Assembly (NCBI GenBank): GCA_002298995.1
Contig: DBMO01000063.1
Location: forward strand, 12,835 to 21,759
DNA: 8,925 bases
Source of the DNA: Desulfarculales bacterium UBA696
GTDB lineage: Bacteria > Desulfobacterota > Syntrophobacteria > Syntrophobacterales > Syntrophobacteraceae
Direction: 5' to 3'
The translations under genes were made by a program, and so were the position numbers. Below are positions 1-7,200 of the stretch, piece by piece (the stretch's first letter is position 1; each line of letters begins with the position of its first letter). The notes beneath the pieces are model-generated. The model saw only the letters and a list, made by a program, of their open reading frames with translations. It was not told the DNA's origin and did no database searches.

Positions 1-9
1 GGTCGGGAG

Positions 10-41
10 ACCTTGCCGCAACCAGTATAGGCAAAGGTTTT
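10..41 (+). terminator. Possible intrinsic terminator
   Basis: The plus strand reads ACCTTGCC, a short loop, then GGCAAAGGT followed directly by TTTT. The arms pair over eight base pairs with one bulged A. This would suit the end of a plus-strand gene lying left of the window and converging on the kinase gene. The U-tract is short and no such gene is visible, so the call is weak. On the minus strand downstream of the kinase stop I see only a 4-bp stem, which is not a credible terminator. Confidence 0.28.
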
Positions 42-81
42 ATGTAGTCTTCAAAAATTATGGCGCCCGCACGTATTGGGC

Positions 82-2349
82 CTACTTGCGTTTCTTCACC
101 TGAAGAGGAGACGAGACTCCCTGGCTGTTGGTTACATAGCCCTGCAACTGCTTGTGGTCGGAACTCAGGTTCAGGTTCAGCAGGACGGGAGTGTTGGCGT
201 GGACAGGTTGACCGTCAACCGTCAGGTCACCGTCGTCGCTTCGCGCCGTGAGGGTATGCCCGTCCAGGGTCGCGCCGAAGTAGTATTTTTCGAAGCAATT
301 ATGGTAGCGGCCGTCGGGTCCCATTGCCTGATAGTTGCACCGGGAGACCATCTTCAGCTTGTCGCCGGGCAGTGTAACGTCAAGCGTCCCGTTAAAGGAC
401 TTCCCGAAATAGGTGATGGTAAAATCCCATTTTCCTTCCAGAAGCTCTTTATCCGATACCTTCTTGGGTGGTGGCGGCTCGGTTGTGGGAGGCTGGGTCG
501 CCACGGGCTTTTTTGCGGCGGGCTGAGTTGCGGGAGGCTGAGCCGCCTGGGGTTGCGTTGAAGGGGTTGGGATACTCGCCAGGAATGCTTGAGCCGTGGT
601 GTTTTTCGGGTTTATTTCAAGGCTCTGCTTTAAAAGGGGCTGCGCCTTGCTGTAGTCGCCTTTTTTGAAATGACAGAATCCGAGGTTTGCGAGAACCTCA
701 TCCTTGTTTCTGGGCTGGAGGATCAGGGATGACTCGAAAGACTGGATTGCTGAATCATATTGGCCCTGGGCCATGTAGAGGCTGCCAAGCTCGAAATGAA
801 CGTCGGAGGCGCGGCTGTCCAGGCTCAATGCATGTGTATACTGGCGGATAGCCGAGGGGTAATCTTTCCTGTAGGAAAGCATCCTGGCCATTGCGAGTGA
901 GCAGTCATAGTTATTGGGCTCCAGGGAAAGAGCCTGTTCGAGCAGCTTCTGCGCGCGCTCGGGATCGCTCGTGAACAGCTTTCCGGCTTCGAGCAAGAGT
1001 GAATCCGCCGTTTGCCGAGGCTGAACAGGATGGGACTGGCTGGGCTGGGCAGATTGCGGCTGAGTGGCCGGCGGCATGGTCCCCGGAGTCGTTACCGTGG
1101 AGACAGGGGGCGATACTGGAGGGCTTGGCGTCCCCTTTATGTAATTGATCATCAAACCGACCACTACAAGCGCCACAACCACAACCAGCGCGATTGCCGC
1201 GGGGTTGGGCTTATTTTCTTTGCCGGCAGCGCTGGAATCTTTTGCAGACCGAGCTGCCCCAGAGGCCTTCGATTCCTTAGCTTTCACGGCTTTTGCCGCC
1301 GGCGCCGATGCCGGCTCCAGGTCTTCCTCATCCGAAGAGATATCAGCTTTTGCAGTGGCGCGGGCACTCTCGGAGCCGGCCGGCGCAGGTTCGTGCGAGA
1401 CCGCATCCGCCTTTGCTTTTGCCTTCTCAAGCCGGGTAGCCAGGACCGTTCCTTCGATAGCTTCGCGCGAGACTACCTCGGTGCCCATAAAAGATGCATC
1501 GGAAAGGCTCCTCAGGTCGGCCAGCATTTGCGTCGGGTTCTGATAACGCCTGGTCGGGTCTTTGGTCAGTGCCTTCGTAATCATTGCCGAGAGCGGGTTC
1601 GGCACAAGGTTGTTGATGATGTTCGGGGGTACGGGATCGACTTGTATGATCTTATAGGTAAGCGTTGCGGTACTTTCCCCCGTAAAGGGTTTTTCCCCGG
1701 TCAGCGTTTCATAGATGACCGCACCCAGTGAGAAAATATCCGAGCGAATATCGACCTTCTGCCCTGAAATCTGTTCCGGTGACATGTAGAAAGGCGTTCC
1801 CAGCACCATCCCGGTAACTGTCATGTGAAGCGACGGGAGCTTGGCTATGCCGAAATCCATCACCTTGGCCCGGCCATCCTTCATAATCATGATGTTGGAG
1901 GGCTTTATGTCCCTGTGGACGATGCCTTCCTGGTCGGCTGCTTCCAGTGCCAGCAGAATATGTTCGAAGATCGGGATGGCCTCCTCCACCGGGATTTTTC
2001 CACGTTCCTTTAAAACCTCGGCCAGGGTCCTCCCGCTGATGTACTCCATGCAGATGTATTGAAAATCGTCAGTCTCTCCATAAGAATGGATCGTGACGAT
2101 ATTGGGATGGGCGAGCTTTCCGGCGGCTTTGGCTTCCTGTATAAGCCTTTTTCGTGCTTCTTCCCGGCCGATGTTGTCCATCTCGCTCGGATTGTCACCG
2201 GATGCCTTTGGGATCAGCTTCAGGGCCACCGTTCTCGCAAGCACTGAATCCATTGCCTTGAAAACCATGCCCATGGCACCCCTGGCAATGTAGCTCTCCA
2301 GAGTGAACTGATCTATCTTCTTTCCTATCAAATCTTCCGGTTTCGACAT
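82..2349 (-). CDS. Membrane Ser/Thr protein kinase with TPR region
   Basis: A 755-residue Hanks-type (PknB-like) kinase. The catalytic domain spans about residues 15-285: a glycine-rich loop around G24 and G27, the ATP-anchoring lysine K44 in VALK, the HRD catalytic loop at 145-147 followed by KPSN, the DFG metal-binding motif at 165-167, and an SPE form of the APE motif at 190-192. The activation segment has T177, T179 and T185 as possible phosphosites. An Ala/Lys-rich linker (about 300-382) leads to a single hydrophobic helix at 384-403. Beyond it come a Pro/Thr/Gln-rich spacer, about four TPR-like helix pairs (448-593), a second Pro/Thr/Gln spacer, and a beta-rich C-terminal domain (634-755) that I cannot assign. 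Topology is inferred as kinase in the cytoplasm and TPRs outside. The ATG is preceded by GAAAGG at 5 nt. Substrates are unknown. A kinase architecture this complete makes the kinase call secure; a sensor role for the outer part is inference. Confidence 0.95.
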   Translation of the reverse strand: MSKPEDLIGKKIDQFTLESYIARGAMGMVFKAMDSVLARTVALKLIPKASGDNPSEMDNIGREEARKRLIQEAKAAGKLAHPNIVTIHSYGETDDFQYICMEYISGRTLAEVLKERGKIPVEEAIPIFEHILLALEAADQEGIVHRDIKPSNIMIMKDGRAKVMDFGIAKLPSLHMTVTGMVLGTPFYMSPEQISGQKVDIRSDIFSLGAVIYETLTGEKPFTGESTATLTYKIIQVDPVPPNIINNLVPNPLSAMITKALTKDPTRRYQNPTQMLADLRSLSDASFMGTEVVSREAIEGTVLATRLEKAKAKADAVSHEPAPAGSESARATAKADISSDEEDLEPASAPAAKAVKAKESKASGAARSAKDSSAAGKENKPNPAAIALVVVVALVVVGLMINYIKGTPSPPVSPPVSTVTTPGTMPPATQPQSAQPSQSHPVQPRQTADSLLLEAGKLFTSDPERAQKLLEQALSLEPNNYDCSLAMARMLSYRKDYPSAIRQYTHALSLDSRASDVHFELGSLYMAQGQYDSAIQSFESSLILQPRNKDEVLANLGFCHFKKGDYSKAQPLLKQSLEINPKNTTAQAFLASIPTPSTQPQAAQPPATQPAAKKPVATQPPTTEPPPPKKVSDKELLEGKWDFTITYFGKSFNGTLDVTLPGDKLKMVSRCNYQAMGPDGRYHNCFEKYYFGATLDGHTLTARSDDGDLTVDGQPVHANTPVLLNLNLSSDHKQLQGYVTNSQGVSSPLQVKKRK

Positions 2350-2379
2350 AATTGCCTTTCTGGCATGGCGCCGGCAATT
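2350..2379 (-). promoter_or_regulatory. Leader hairpin covering the kinase RBS
   Basis: AATTGCC at 2350-2356 and GGCAATT at 2373-2379 form a perfect 7-bp inverted repeat around a 16-nt loop that itself contains the GGCGCC palindrome. In the kinase mRNA the downstream arm includes the GG of the Shine-Dalgarno GAAAGG and ends directly at the ATG. Folding would therefore hide part of the ribosome binding site. The repeat is seen directly; a regulatory effect is inferred. Confidence 0.35.
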
Positions 2380-2424
2380 GGTAGGACCTTAAATATCAGC
2401 GAATTGGTTTTTCAATCTGCACAG

Positions 2425-2452
2425 ATATTACTTTTTTTGCTTCAATTTTCAA
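2425..2452 (-). promoter_or_regulatory. Candidate sigma-70 promoter for the kinase gene
   Basis: Read on the minus strand, TTGAAA (2447-2452, 5 of 6 matches to the -35 consensus) is followed after 16 nt by TAATAT (2425-2430, 4 of 6 to the -10 consensus). Transcription would begin near 2418, giving a leader of about 70 nt that includes the RBS hairpin at 2350-2379. The surroundings are AT-rich, so a chance match is possible. Confidence 0.35.
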
Positions 2453-2612
2453 AGTTCTTCAGGACAAATTTGATAAGAAACCCTGATTTTCCCCGTTTTA
2501 CAGGACCACTCCGCCGTGAACCAAGATCCACCCCTTACCCACGACTGTTGCAAATTGGGTCACCCCACCAAGCTGCCGCAATGCTTATTTTTAGTGTGAA
2601 CTTCCGGACCTT

Positions 2613-2646
2613 TATAAATGTTTTGCTAATTTCACGCCGAAAGGAG
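2613..2646 (+). promoter_or_regulatory. Possible -10 box and strong RBS for the baeRF-like gene
   Basis: TATAAA at 2613-2618 is a good -10 hexamer, but the -35 position has only weak candidates such as TTAGTG at 2591-2596. The Shine-Dalgarno AAGGAG at 2641-2646 lies 5 nt before the ATG at 2652 and fixes that start firmly. The promoter part is tentative; the RBS is clear. Confidence 0.35.
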
Positions 2647-2651
2647 CACTT

Positions 2652-3803
2652 ATGGATTTCATTGGCAAAAACGAGATAAAAGAGCTCATGCTTTGGCGAA
2701 GCGATACTTGCGTATCGATATTCCTCCCCACCCACCGGGCCGGCAAAGAGATCGAACAGGACCCGATCAGGCTCGACAATCTACTGCGCCGGGCCGAAAA
2801 GGAACTTGCCTCGCGGGGTATGCGCTCGCCGGTTGCCCGTGAACTGCTGGCCCCCGCGTACGATTTGATGCGGGACGGTTACTTCACACGCCACCAGTCG
2901 GACGGTTTGGCCATTTTTGCGGCGCCGGGTTTTTTCAGATACTATCAAACCCCAATCCATTTTGGCGAAGTACTCTCCACCGGCCGTCGCTTTCATTTAA
3001 AGCAGCTCGTTCCAATGTTAAACGCCGGCAACAGGTTCTATATCCTTGCCGTGAGCCGAAAAACGGTGCGATTCCTCCAGTGCTCGGAATTTGGCGTAAG
3101 CGAAATCGAACTTGAAGGCGTCCCAAAGAACATGCAGGAGGCTCTAGGATACGACGACATGGAAGCAAGGCTTCTTTTCAGAACGGTGCCCCAGGCCCAG
3201 AACAACAGGGGCGCGCCGATGTTTCACGGGCATGGTGGAGGGGCCGAAGCCGATAAGGACTACCTCAGAAATTATTTTCTCAGACTAAGAGAAGGCCTGC
3301 ACCAATACTTGAGAGATGAAAAGGCGCCCCTGGTTTTTGCCGGGGTGGATTACCTCTTCCCGTTCTTCAGACAGGCGAACATCTATCACCATACCATGCC
3401 GGAACCGGTTGATGGAAATCCCGATGACCAGCCGGCCGAGGCACTGCACTTGCGGGCACTCGAAATAGTTCGACCCTACCTCGATGAAGAAATAGTGAAG
3501 GCAATCAGGCGCTACGAGGATACTTCGTGTAACGGCCAGTGCACGAACCGGCTCGAAAAAATCCTCCGCGGGGCTTTCGAGGGGAGGATCGACACGCTGC
3601 TGGTGGACACCACCGCCCAAAAATGGGGAAAGTTCGATCCGGATTCGGGCAGGGTCGAAATCCACCCTGCACCGACCATTGAAGACGAAGACCTGATAGA
3701 CCTTGCGACCGTTGAGACATTCCTCACCGGCGGGGCCGTATTTTCCCTGGAAACGGAAAGAATGCCGGGAGCAGCCGAGGTTTCAGCGATATTCAGATAT
3801 TAA
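2652..3803 (+). CDS. baeRF-superfamily (release-factor-like) protein
   Basis: A 383-residue soluble protein with no signal peptide or membrane helix. It resembles the bacterial archaeo-eukaryotic release factor group, probably the family 7 type, from memory of the family pattern. Recognisable blocks are CVSIFLPTHRAG at 20-31 followed by QDPIRL, HQSDGLAIF at 81-89, RFHLK at 113-117, and a C-terminus ending in MPG then AIFRY. Eukaryotic and archaeal release factors have a middle domain with a GGQ loop that triggers peptidyl-tRNA hydrolysis. Here a glycine/histidine loop, HGHGGG at 192-197, precedes a long charged helix (about 202-222) and may sit in the equivalent place; no GGQ is present. A role in ribosome rescue or peptidyl-tRNA processing is inferred only from the superfamily. 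The gene stands alone, diverges from the kinase gene and converges on surE. The ATG has an excellent AAGGAG at 5 nt. Family membership is fairly likely; function is open. Confidence 0.75.
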   Translation: MDFIGKNEIKELMLWRSDTCVSIFLPTHRAGKEIEQDPIRLDNLLRRAEKELASRGMRSPVARELLAPAYDLMRDGYFTRHQSDGLAIFAAPGFFRYYQTPIHFGEVLSTGRRFHLKQLVPMLNAGNRFYILAVSRKTVRFLQCSEFGVSEIELEGVPKNMQEALGYDDMEARLLFRTVPQAQNNRGAPMFHGHGGGAEADKDYLRNYFLRLREGLHQYLRDEKAPLVFAGVDYLFPFFRQANIYHHTMPEPVDGNPDDQPAEALHLRALEIVRPYLDEEIVKAIRRYEDTSCNGQCTNRLEKILRGAFEGRIDTLLVDTTAQKWGKFDPDSGRVEIHPAPTIEDEDLIDLATVETFLTGGAVFSLETERMPGAAEVSAIFRY

Positions 3804-3809
3804 GGCCGT

Positions 3810-4562
3810 CTAAAGATTCCAGCTCTTAAGACCATCGATCATCGGGTAGCTGGTGAGATCATGCTGGATAGGTGTAACCGATATATAGCCGGCGGCCAGG
3901 ACGTTAGAGTCGGCATCCGGGTCCGCATCCTCTTCGATCAAGGAGTTGCAAAGCCAGTAGTATGTATGGTTGCGTGGATCGATTCGCCGGTCGTATCTTT
4001 CCAGGCACTTCATGTTGCCTTGTCGGGTGATCCGGACTCCGCGCACTTCGGATGAGGGCAGGTTGGGGATATTCACATTGAGCGATATACCTGGTGGGAG
4101 ACTCCGTTCGCCCACCATATTTACGAGCTTCGGGATGAACTCTTGCGCGGCGCTGAAATCCGCGGGCTCGAAGGAATCAATGGATACCGCTATCGAGGGG
4201 ATACCGAGAACGGCGCCTTCCGTTGCAGCTGAAACGGTCCCCGAATAGATTACATTGACCCCTACATTGGCGCCGAGATTTATTCCCGACACCACAAGGT
4301 GCGGCATCTGGTCGAGCAGCTCGTTTATTGCGATCTTCACGCAATCGGCGGGAGTGCCGGTAAGGGCATAGCCGAAAAACGATCCGTTTCGCTTGATTAG
4401 GTTCGCGCGAAGGGGATTGAGCCACGTGATGGCGTGTCCGACTGCACTCTGCTCTGTTTCGGGGGCCACAACCGTAACATCGTGTTCCCTCGAAAGGGCG
4501 GTGTAGAGAACCTCTATTCCCTTGGCGTAAATCCCGTCATCATTGGTCAGAAGAATCCTCAT
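3810..4562 (-). CDS. surE: 5'/3'-nucleotidase SurE
   Basis: A 250-residue metal-dependent phosphatase that removes phosphate from nucleoside 5'- and 3'-monophosphates and, in some members, from short polyphosphate. The N-terminal motif LLTNDDG (4-10) supplies the two metal-binding aspartates D8 and D9. S39 in EQSAVGHAIT and N95 in VSGINLGANVG complete the usual metal site. TGTPADCV (68-75) and YSGTVSAATEGA (from about 106) are further SurE signatures. The length matches the usual 245-265 residues, so the protein looks intact and cytoplasmic. The start lies 23 nt inside the end of korC and has GAGG just upstream, which points to translational coupling and makes surE the last gene of the kor unit. 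Its stop (TAG) is six bases from the stop of the convergent baeRF-like gene, and no terminator is visible between them. Proteobacterial surE more often sits near pcm, nlpD or rpoS, so this neighbourhood is less usual. Confidence 0.96.
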   Translation of the reverse strand: MRILLTNDDGIYAKGIEVLYTALSREHDVTVVAPETEQSAVGHAITWLNPLRANLIKRNGSFFGYALTGTPADCVKIAINELLDQMPHLVVSGINLGANVGVNVIYSGTVSAATEGAVLGIPSIAVSIDSFEPADFSAAQEFIPKLVNMVGERSLPPGISLNVNIPNLPSSEVRGVRITRQGNMKCLERYDRRIDPRNHTYYWLCNSLIEEDADPDADSNVLAAGYISVTPIQHDLTSYPMIDGLKSWNL

Positions 4563-5121
4563 ATTCCTCGATTCCCGCTTTCTGCTTCATGGCATCTCTG
4601 GCAGCTTCGATCCCGATTTTGAGCGCTTTGCGGTTAAAGTCCTCGCTGCCTTTTGGTACCCTGTTCGTCAAGGCCGCTTCCAGACTCTTGAGCGAAACTA
4701 CCCCGGAAAGCACTGCAATGGCTCCCAGGGCTATTATATTTGCCCCTATCTCCTTGCCAAGTTTTTCCCTGGCAAGCAGGGTGAAAGGGATTGACGTCGC
4801 CCTGGTCGTTGGAAGCTGGCGCACGAAGGTTGAATCGACAACCAGTATACCCCTGGGCTTCAAATCGAAAAAATAAGAATCGCAGGACTTCTGGTTCATT
4901 GCAAGAAGCAAGTCCGGCTTGACGCTTTTTGGATAATCGATTTCCTCATCGCTTATCACCACCTCGGCCTTGCTGGCTCCACCACGCGATTCCGGCCCGT
5001 AGCTCTGTGTCTGGCAAACAAATTTGCCGTCATGGATGCCGGCGGCCTCCGCCAGAACGATCCCGGCAAATATAAGCCCCTGCCCTCCCGAACCGCTCAG
5101 ACGGATTTCATATCTCTGCAT
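4540..5121 (-). CDS. korC: 2-oxoacid:ferredoxin oxidoreductase, gamma subunit
   Basis: A 193-residue gamma subunit of the four-subunit 2-oxoacid:ferredoxin oxidoreductase; in this family the gamma subunit helps form the CoA-binding part of the complex. The signature loop GSGGQG is at 10-15, followed by QSYGPESRGG at 39-48, both characteristic of KorC/PorC-type subunits. Length is typical. The ATG lies 14 nt inside the end of korB, and the gene's own 3' end overlaps surE by 23 nt, so all three are probably translated from one message. Assignment to the family is firm. The exact 2-oxoacid cannot be read from this subunit. Confidence 0.95.
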   Translation of the reverse strand: MQRYEIRLSGSGGQGLIFAGIVLAEAAGIHDGKFVCQTQSYGPESRGGASKAEVVISDEEIDYPKSVKPDLLLAMNQKSCDSYFFDLKPRGILVVDSTFVRQLPTTRATSIPFTLLAREKLGKEIGANIIALGAIAVLSGVVSLKSLEAALTNRVPKGSEDFNRKALKIGIEAARDAMKQKAGIEEYEDSSDQ

Positions 5122-6031
5122 GCCTGGCCTGTCCTTCGTTTTCCCTTTTCCGCCTCTTGCCTTGGGCCTTCGCTTCTTCGCCTTCCGCCTTCCGCCCTCC
5201 GTCCATCATTTCCTTTGCGGCTTTGCGGACTTTTTCGTATTCCTCAGTGTAGACCGGCATTTCTCGGTCGGCGAGCACCCCTATGGTAAACCTGCCCCTC
5301 ATTTCCTGTTCCGACATTTGGGCCGCTTTTTCGGCGCGGACAGCGGATTCTTTTTGCAGCCTCAGCATATCGACCGCATCGCCCATCTTGTTCCGCCTGC
5401 CGTACTGAACGTGGCAGTGGCTCATTACCTCCACGACGGCAAATCCCCGCCTGAGGATGGCTTTTTCTATCAGATCGTCGAGCATGGCCGCATGATAAAC
5501 GGTGCCGCGCGAGACCATCCCGGCTCCCGCCATCACGGCAAGCTCGGCTATCGAGAAGGCGTGTTCGATGTTGCCGTACAGAGAGGTGGCAGCCATGGCA
5601 CCGTAAGGGGTGGTCGGTGAGTACTGCCCGCCGGTCATGCCGTAGATGTTATTGTTAACCACGATCGCGGTCAGATCCAGGTTGCGGCGTGCGGCGTGGA
5701 TGAAGTGGTTGCCTCCGATTGCGGTGGCGTCGCCGTCGCCCATGATGACGATCACGTTAAGCTTTGGGTTGGCAAGCTTTATGCCTGTTGCAAAGGTAAG
5801 TGCGCGCCCGTGGGTGGTGTGAACTGTGTTGAAGTCCACATAAACCGATAACCGCCCGGAACACCCGATGCCGGAGACTATCACAATGTCGTCTTTTTCA
5901 ATCCCCGTGCGGTCGATCCCCCTGATAAGGGACCCCAGGAGAATGCCGTTTCCACATCCGGGGCACCAGACGTGCGGGAATTTCTTGTCGTGGCGAAGAT
6001 ATTTGTGAATCAGTTTTGTGGCCTCGGCCAT
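5108..6031 (-). CDS. korB: 2-oxoacid:ferredoxin oxidoreductase, beta subunit (TPP-binding)
   Basis: A 307-residue beta subunit carrying the thiamine diphosphate site. WCPGCGNG at 22-29 is the conserved N-terminal block, with C23 and C26. The TPP/Mg2+ motif runs from GDGD (98-101) to NNNIYGMTGGQ (126-136). In the family this subunit decarboxylates the 2-oxoacid and passes electrons on to the iron-sulfur subunit. The last roughly 30 residues (from about 277) form a Lys/Arg/Glu/Gly-rich, low-complexity tail encoded by a purine-rich tract with short tandem repeats; it lies outside the core fold and its 3' end carries the korC start. The ATG has GAGGAAGAGAA upstream and follows the korA stop by 23 nt. 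Kor is preferred over Por because alpha, beta, gamma and delta are all separate and the alpha subunit has KorA-like motifs; a branched-chain (Vor) enzyme is the main alternative. Confidence 0.95.
   Translation of the reverse strand: MAEATKLIHKYLRHDKKFPHVWCPGCGNGILLGSLIRGIDRTGIEKDDIVIVSGIGCSGRLSVYVDFNTVHTTHGRALTFATGIKLANPKLNVIVIMGDGDATAIGGNHFIHAARRNLDLTAIVVNNNIYGMTGGQYSPTTPYGAMAATSLYGNIEHAFSIAELAVMAGAGMVSRGTVYHAAMLDDLIEKAILRRGFAVVEVMSHCHVQYGRRNKMGDAVDMLRLQKESAVRAEKAAQMSEQEMRGRFTIGVLADREMPVYTEEYEKVRKAAKEMMDGGRKAEGEEAKAQGKRRKRENEGQARHAEI
5177..5196. repeat. Short tandem repeat in the korB 3' end
   Basis: TTCCGCC occurs at 5183-5189 and again at 5190-5196, preceded by the near copy TTCGCC at 5177-5182. 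On the coding strand this is a GGCGGAA repeat within a longer purine-rich stretch (about 5123-5203) that encodes the charged KorB tail. Replication slippage would explain such a tract; that is inference. Confidence 0.6.
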
Positions 6032-6054
6032 TTCTCTTCCTCAATTTTTGGCGC

Positions 6055-7200
6055 TCACATCCTTAGCAGGCGGGTCAGTATTTCATTCGGACCGATAAGG
6101 CTTCCATCTATTCGGTTAAGGGTTTCGATTCTTGTCTGCCCCTGGTTCACTCTTTTAATTTCACGGGACATCTGCCCCATGTTGAGTTCGGGCACGAGTA
6201 CCGCCCGCACCTGCCGCAAAATAGGCTCGACCGCCTGTCTCGGAAAAGGCCACAGGCTGATAAGCTGCACCAGTCCAGCTTTAATCCCCCGCTCCCTTGC
6301 CTCCCGGACTGCCCGGCGCGCCGATCTGGAGACCGAACCGTATGCCATTACAACCAACTCGGCATCTTCGATCATCTCCTCGCCTATTTGCTGGATATCG
6401 AAAAAGTTCTGGTTGATCTTGCGAAACAAGCGGTTCATGAATCCGACTATCTCTTCGGAGCGCTGGGTGGGAAAGCCCCGAACATCATGAACCAGGCCGG
6501 TGACATGGTATCGGTATCCCTCCCCGAAGGGGCTCATCGGAGGGACTCCACGGCTGTTGTCCTCGTAGGGTATGTACCAGTCGGGCGGCATGTTGGGCCT
6601 GATCCGGTCGATTACCTCTATTTCATCGGGATGCGGCAGGTAAATCTTCTCGCGCGTGTGGGCAACGACCTCGTCAAGCAGCAGAATCACCGGCGTGCGG
6701 TACTTCTCCGAGAGATTAAAAGCCCTCAAGGTAAGGCTGAAACAGTCCTGGGTGGTGGATGCCGCGAGCACAATTATGGGATGGTCGCCGTGAGTGCCCC
6801 ACCTTGACTGCATCACGTCTCCCTGGCTCACGTTTGTTGGAAGACCAGTGCTGGGCCCTCCCCGCATTACATTTACCACCACGCAGGGCACTTCGGCAAC
6901 GCAAGCGAAACCCAGATTTTCCTGCATGAGAGAAAAACCGGGACCGCTGGTGGCGGTCATCGACTTCACCCCGGCAAGGGATGCCCCTATAACCGCTCCG
7001 AGGCTTGCGATCTCATCTTCCATCTGGATAAAGGTGCCGTCAACCGCGGGAAGGCGGTAGGACATCACCTCGCTGATTTCGGTCGCGGGAGTGATGGGGT
7101 ATCCGGCAAAGAATAGGCAACCCGCCGCAAGAGCGCCCTCGACTACTGCCTCATTTCCCTGGAGAAGGACCTGGCGTCCCGGAGATCTTTTTGCGGTCAA
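6055..7200 (-). CDS. korA: 2-oxoacid:ferredoxin oxidoreductase, alpha subunit
   Basis: A 381-residue alpha subunit. GNEAVVEGALAAGC (15-28) leads to YPITPATE (34-41), the signature of KorA-type subunits. Other family blocks are TSGPGFSLMQE (84-94), RGGPSTGLPT (113-122) and WGTHGDHP (134-141). With the beta subunit it forms the catalytic core that converts a 2-oxoacid plus CoA and oxidised ferredoxin to acyl-CoA, CO2 and reduced ferredoxin, reversibly in many anaerobes. The start codon is TTG: GGAGG lies 7 nt upstream, the TTG overlaps the korD stop as TTGA, and the next in-frame ATG (residue 46) would delete the conserved N-terminus. 2-Oxoglutarate is the most likely substrate from the motifs and the four-gene set, but a Vor-type substrate is not excluded. 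Confidence 0.95.
   Translation of the reverse strand: MTAKRSPGRQVLLQGNEAVVEGALAAGCLFFAGYPITPATEISEVMSYRLPAVDGTFIQMEDEIASLGAVIGASLAGVKSMTATSGPGFSLMQENLGFACVAEVPCVVVNVMRGGPSTGLPTNVSQGDVMQSRWGTHGDHPIIVLAASTTQDCFSLTLRAFNLSEKYRTPVILLLDEVVAHTREKIYLPHPDEIEVIDRIRPNMPPDWYIPYEDNSRGVPPMSPFGEGYRYHVTGLVHDVRGFPTQRSEEIVGFMNRLFRKINQNFFDIQQIGEEMIEDAELVVMAYGSVSRSARRAVREARERGIKAGLVQLISLWPFPRQAVEPILRQVRAVLVPELNMGQMSREIKRVNQGQTRIETLNRIDGSLIGPNEILTRLLRM

Noticed and set aside
60..82. Terminator for the kinase gene on the minus strand
   Set aside because: Only a GCCC/GGGC 4-bp stem precedes the T-run, with seven unpaired bases between them.
1012..1731. Long plus-strand open frame of 239 codons
   Set aside because: It lies wholly opposite the kinase coding sequence, has an Arg/Cys-rich composition typical of a shadow frame and matches no family.
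2365..2679. Plus-strand frame of 104 codons across the divergent intergenic region
   Set aside because: No ribosome binding site, no recognisable motif, and it overlaps the well-supported start and RBS of the baeRF-like gene.
5024..5620. Plus-strand frame of 198 codons opposite korB/korC
   Set aside because: Antisense to two genes with clear family motifs; its Phe/Leu/Pro-rich start only mirrors the purine-rich korB tail.
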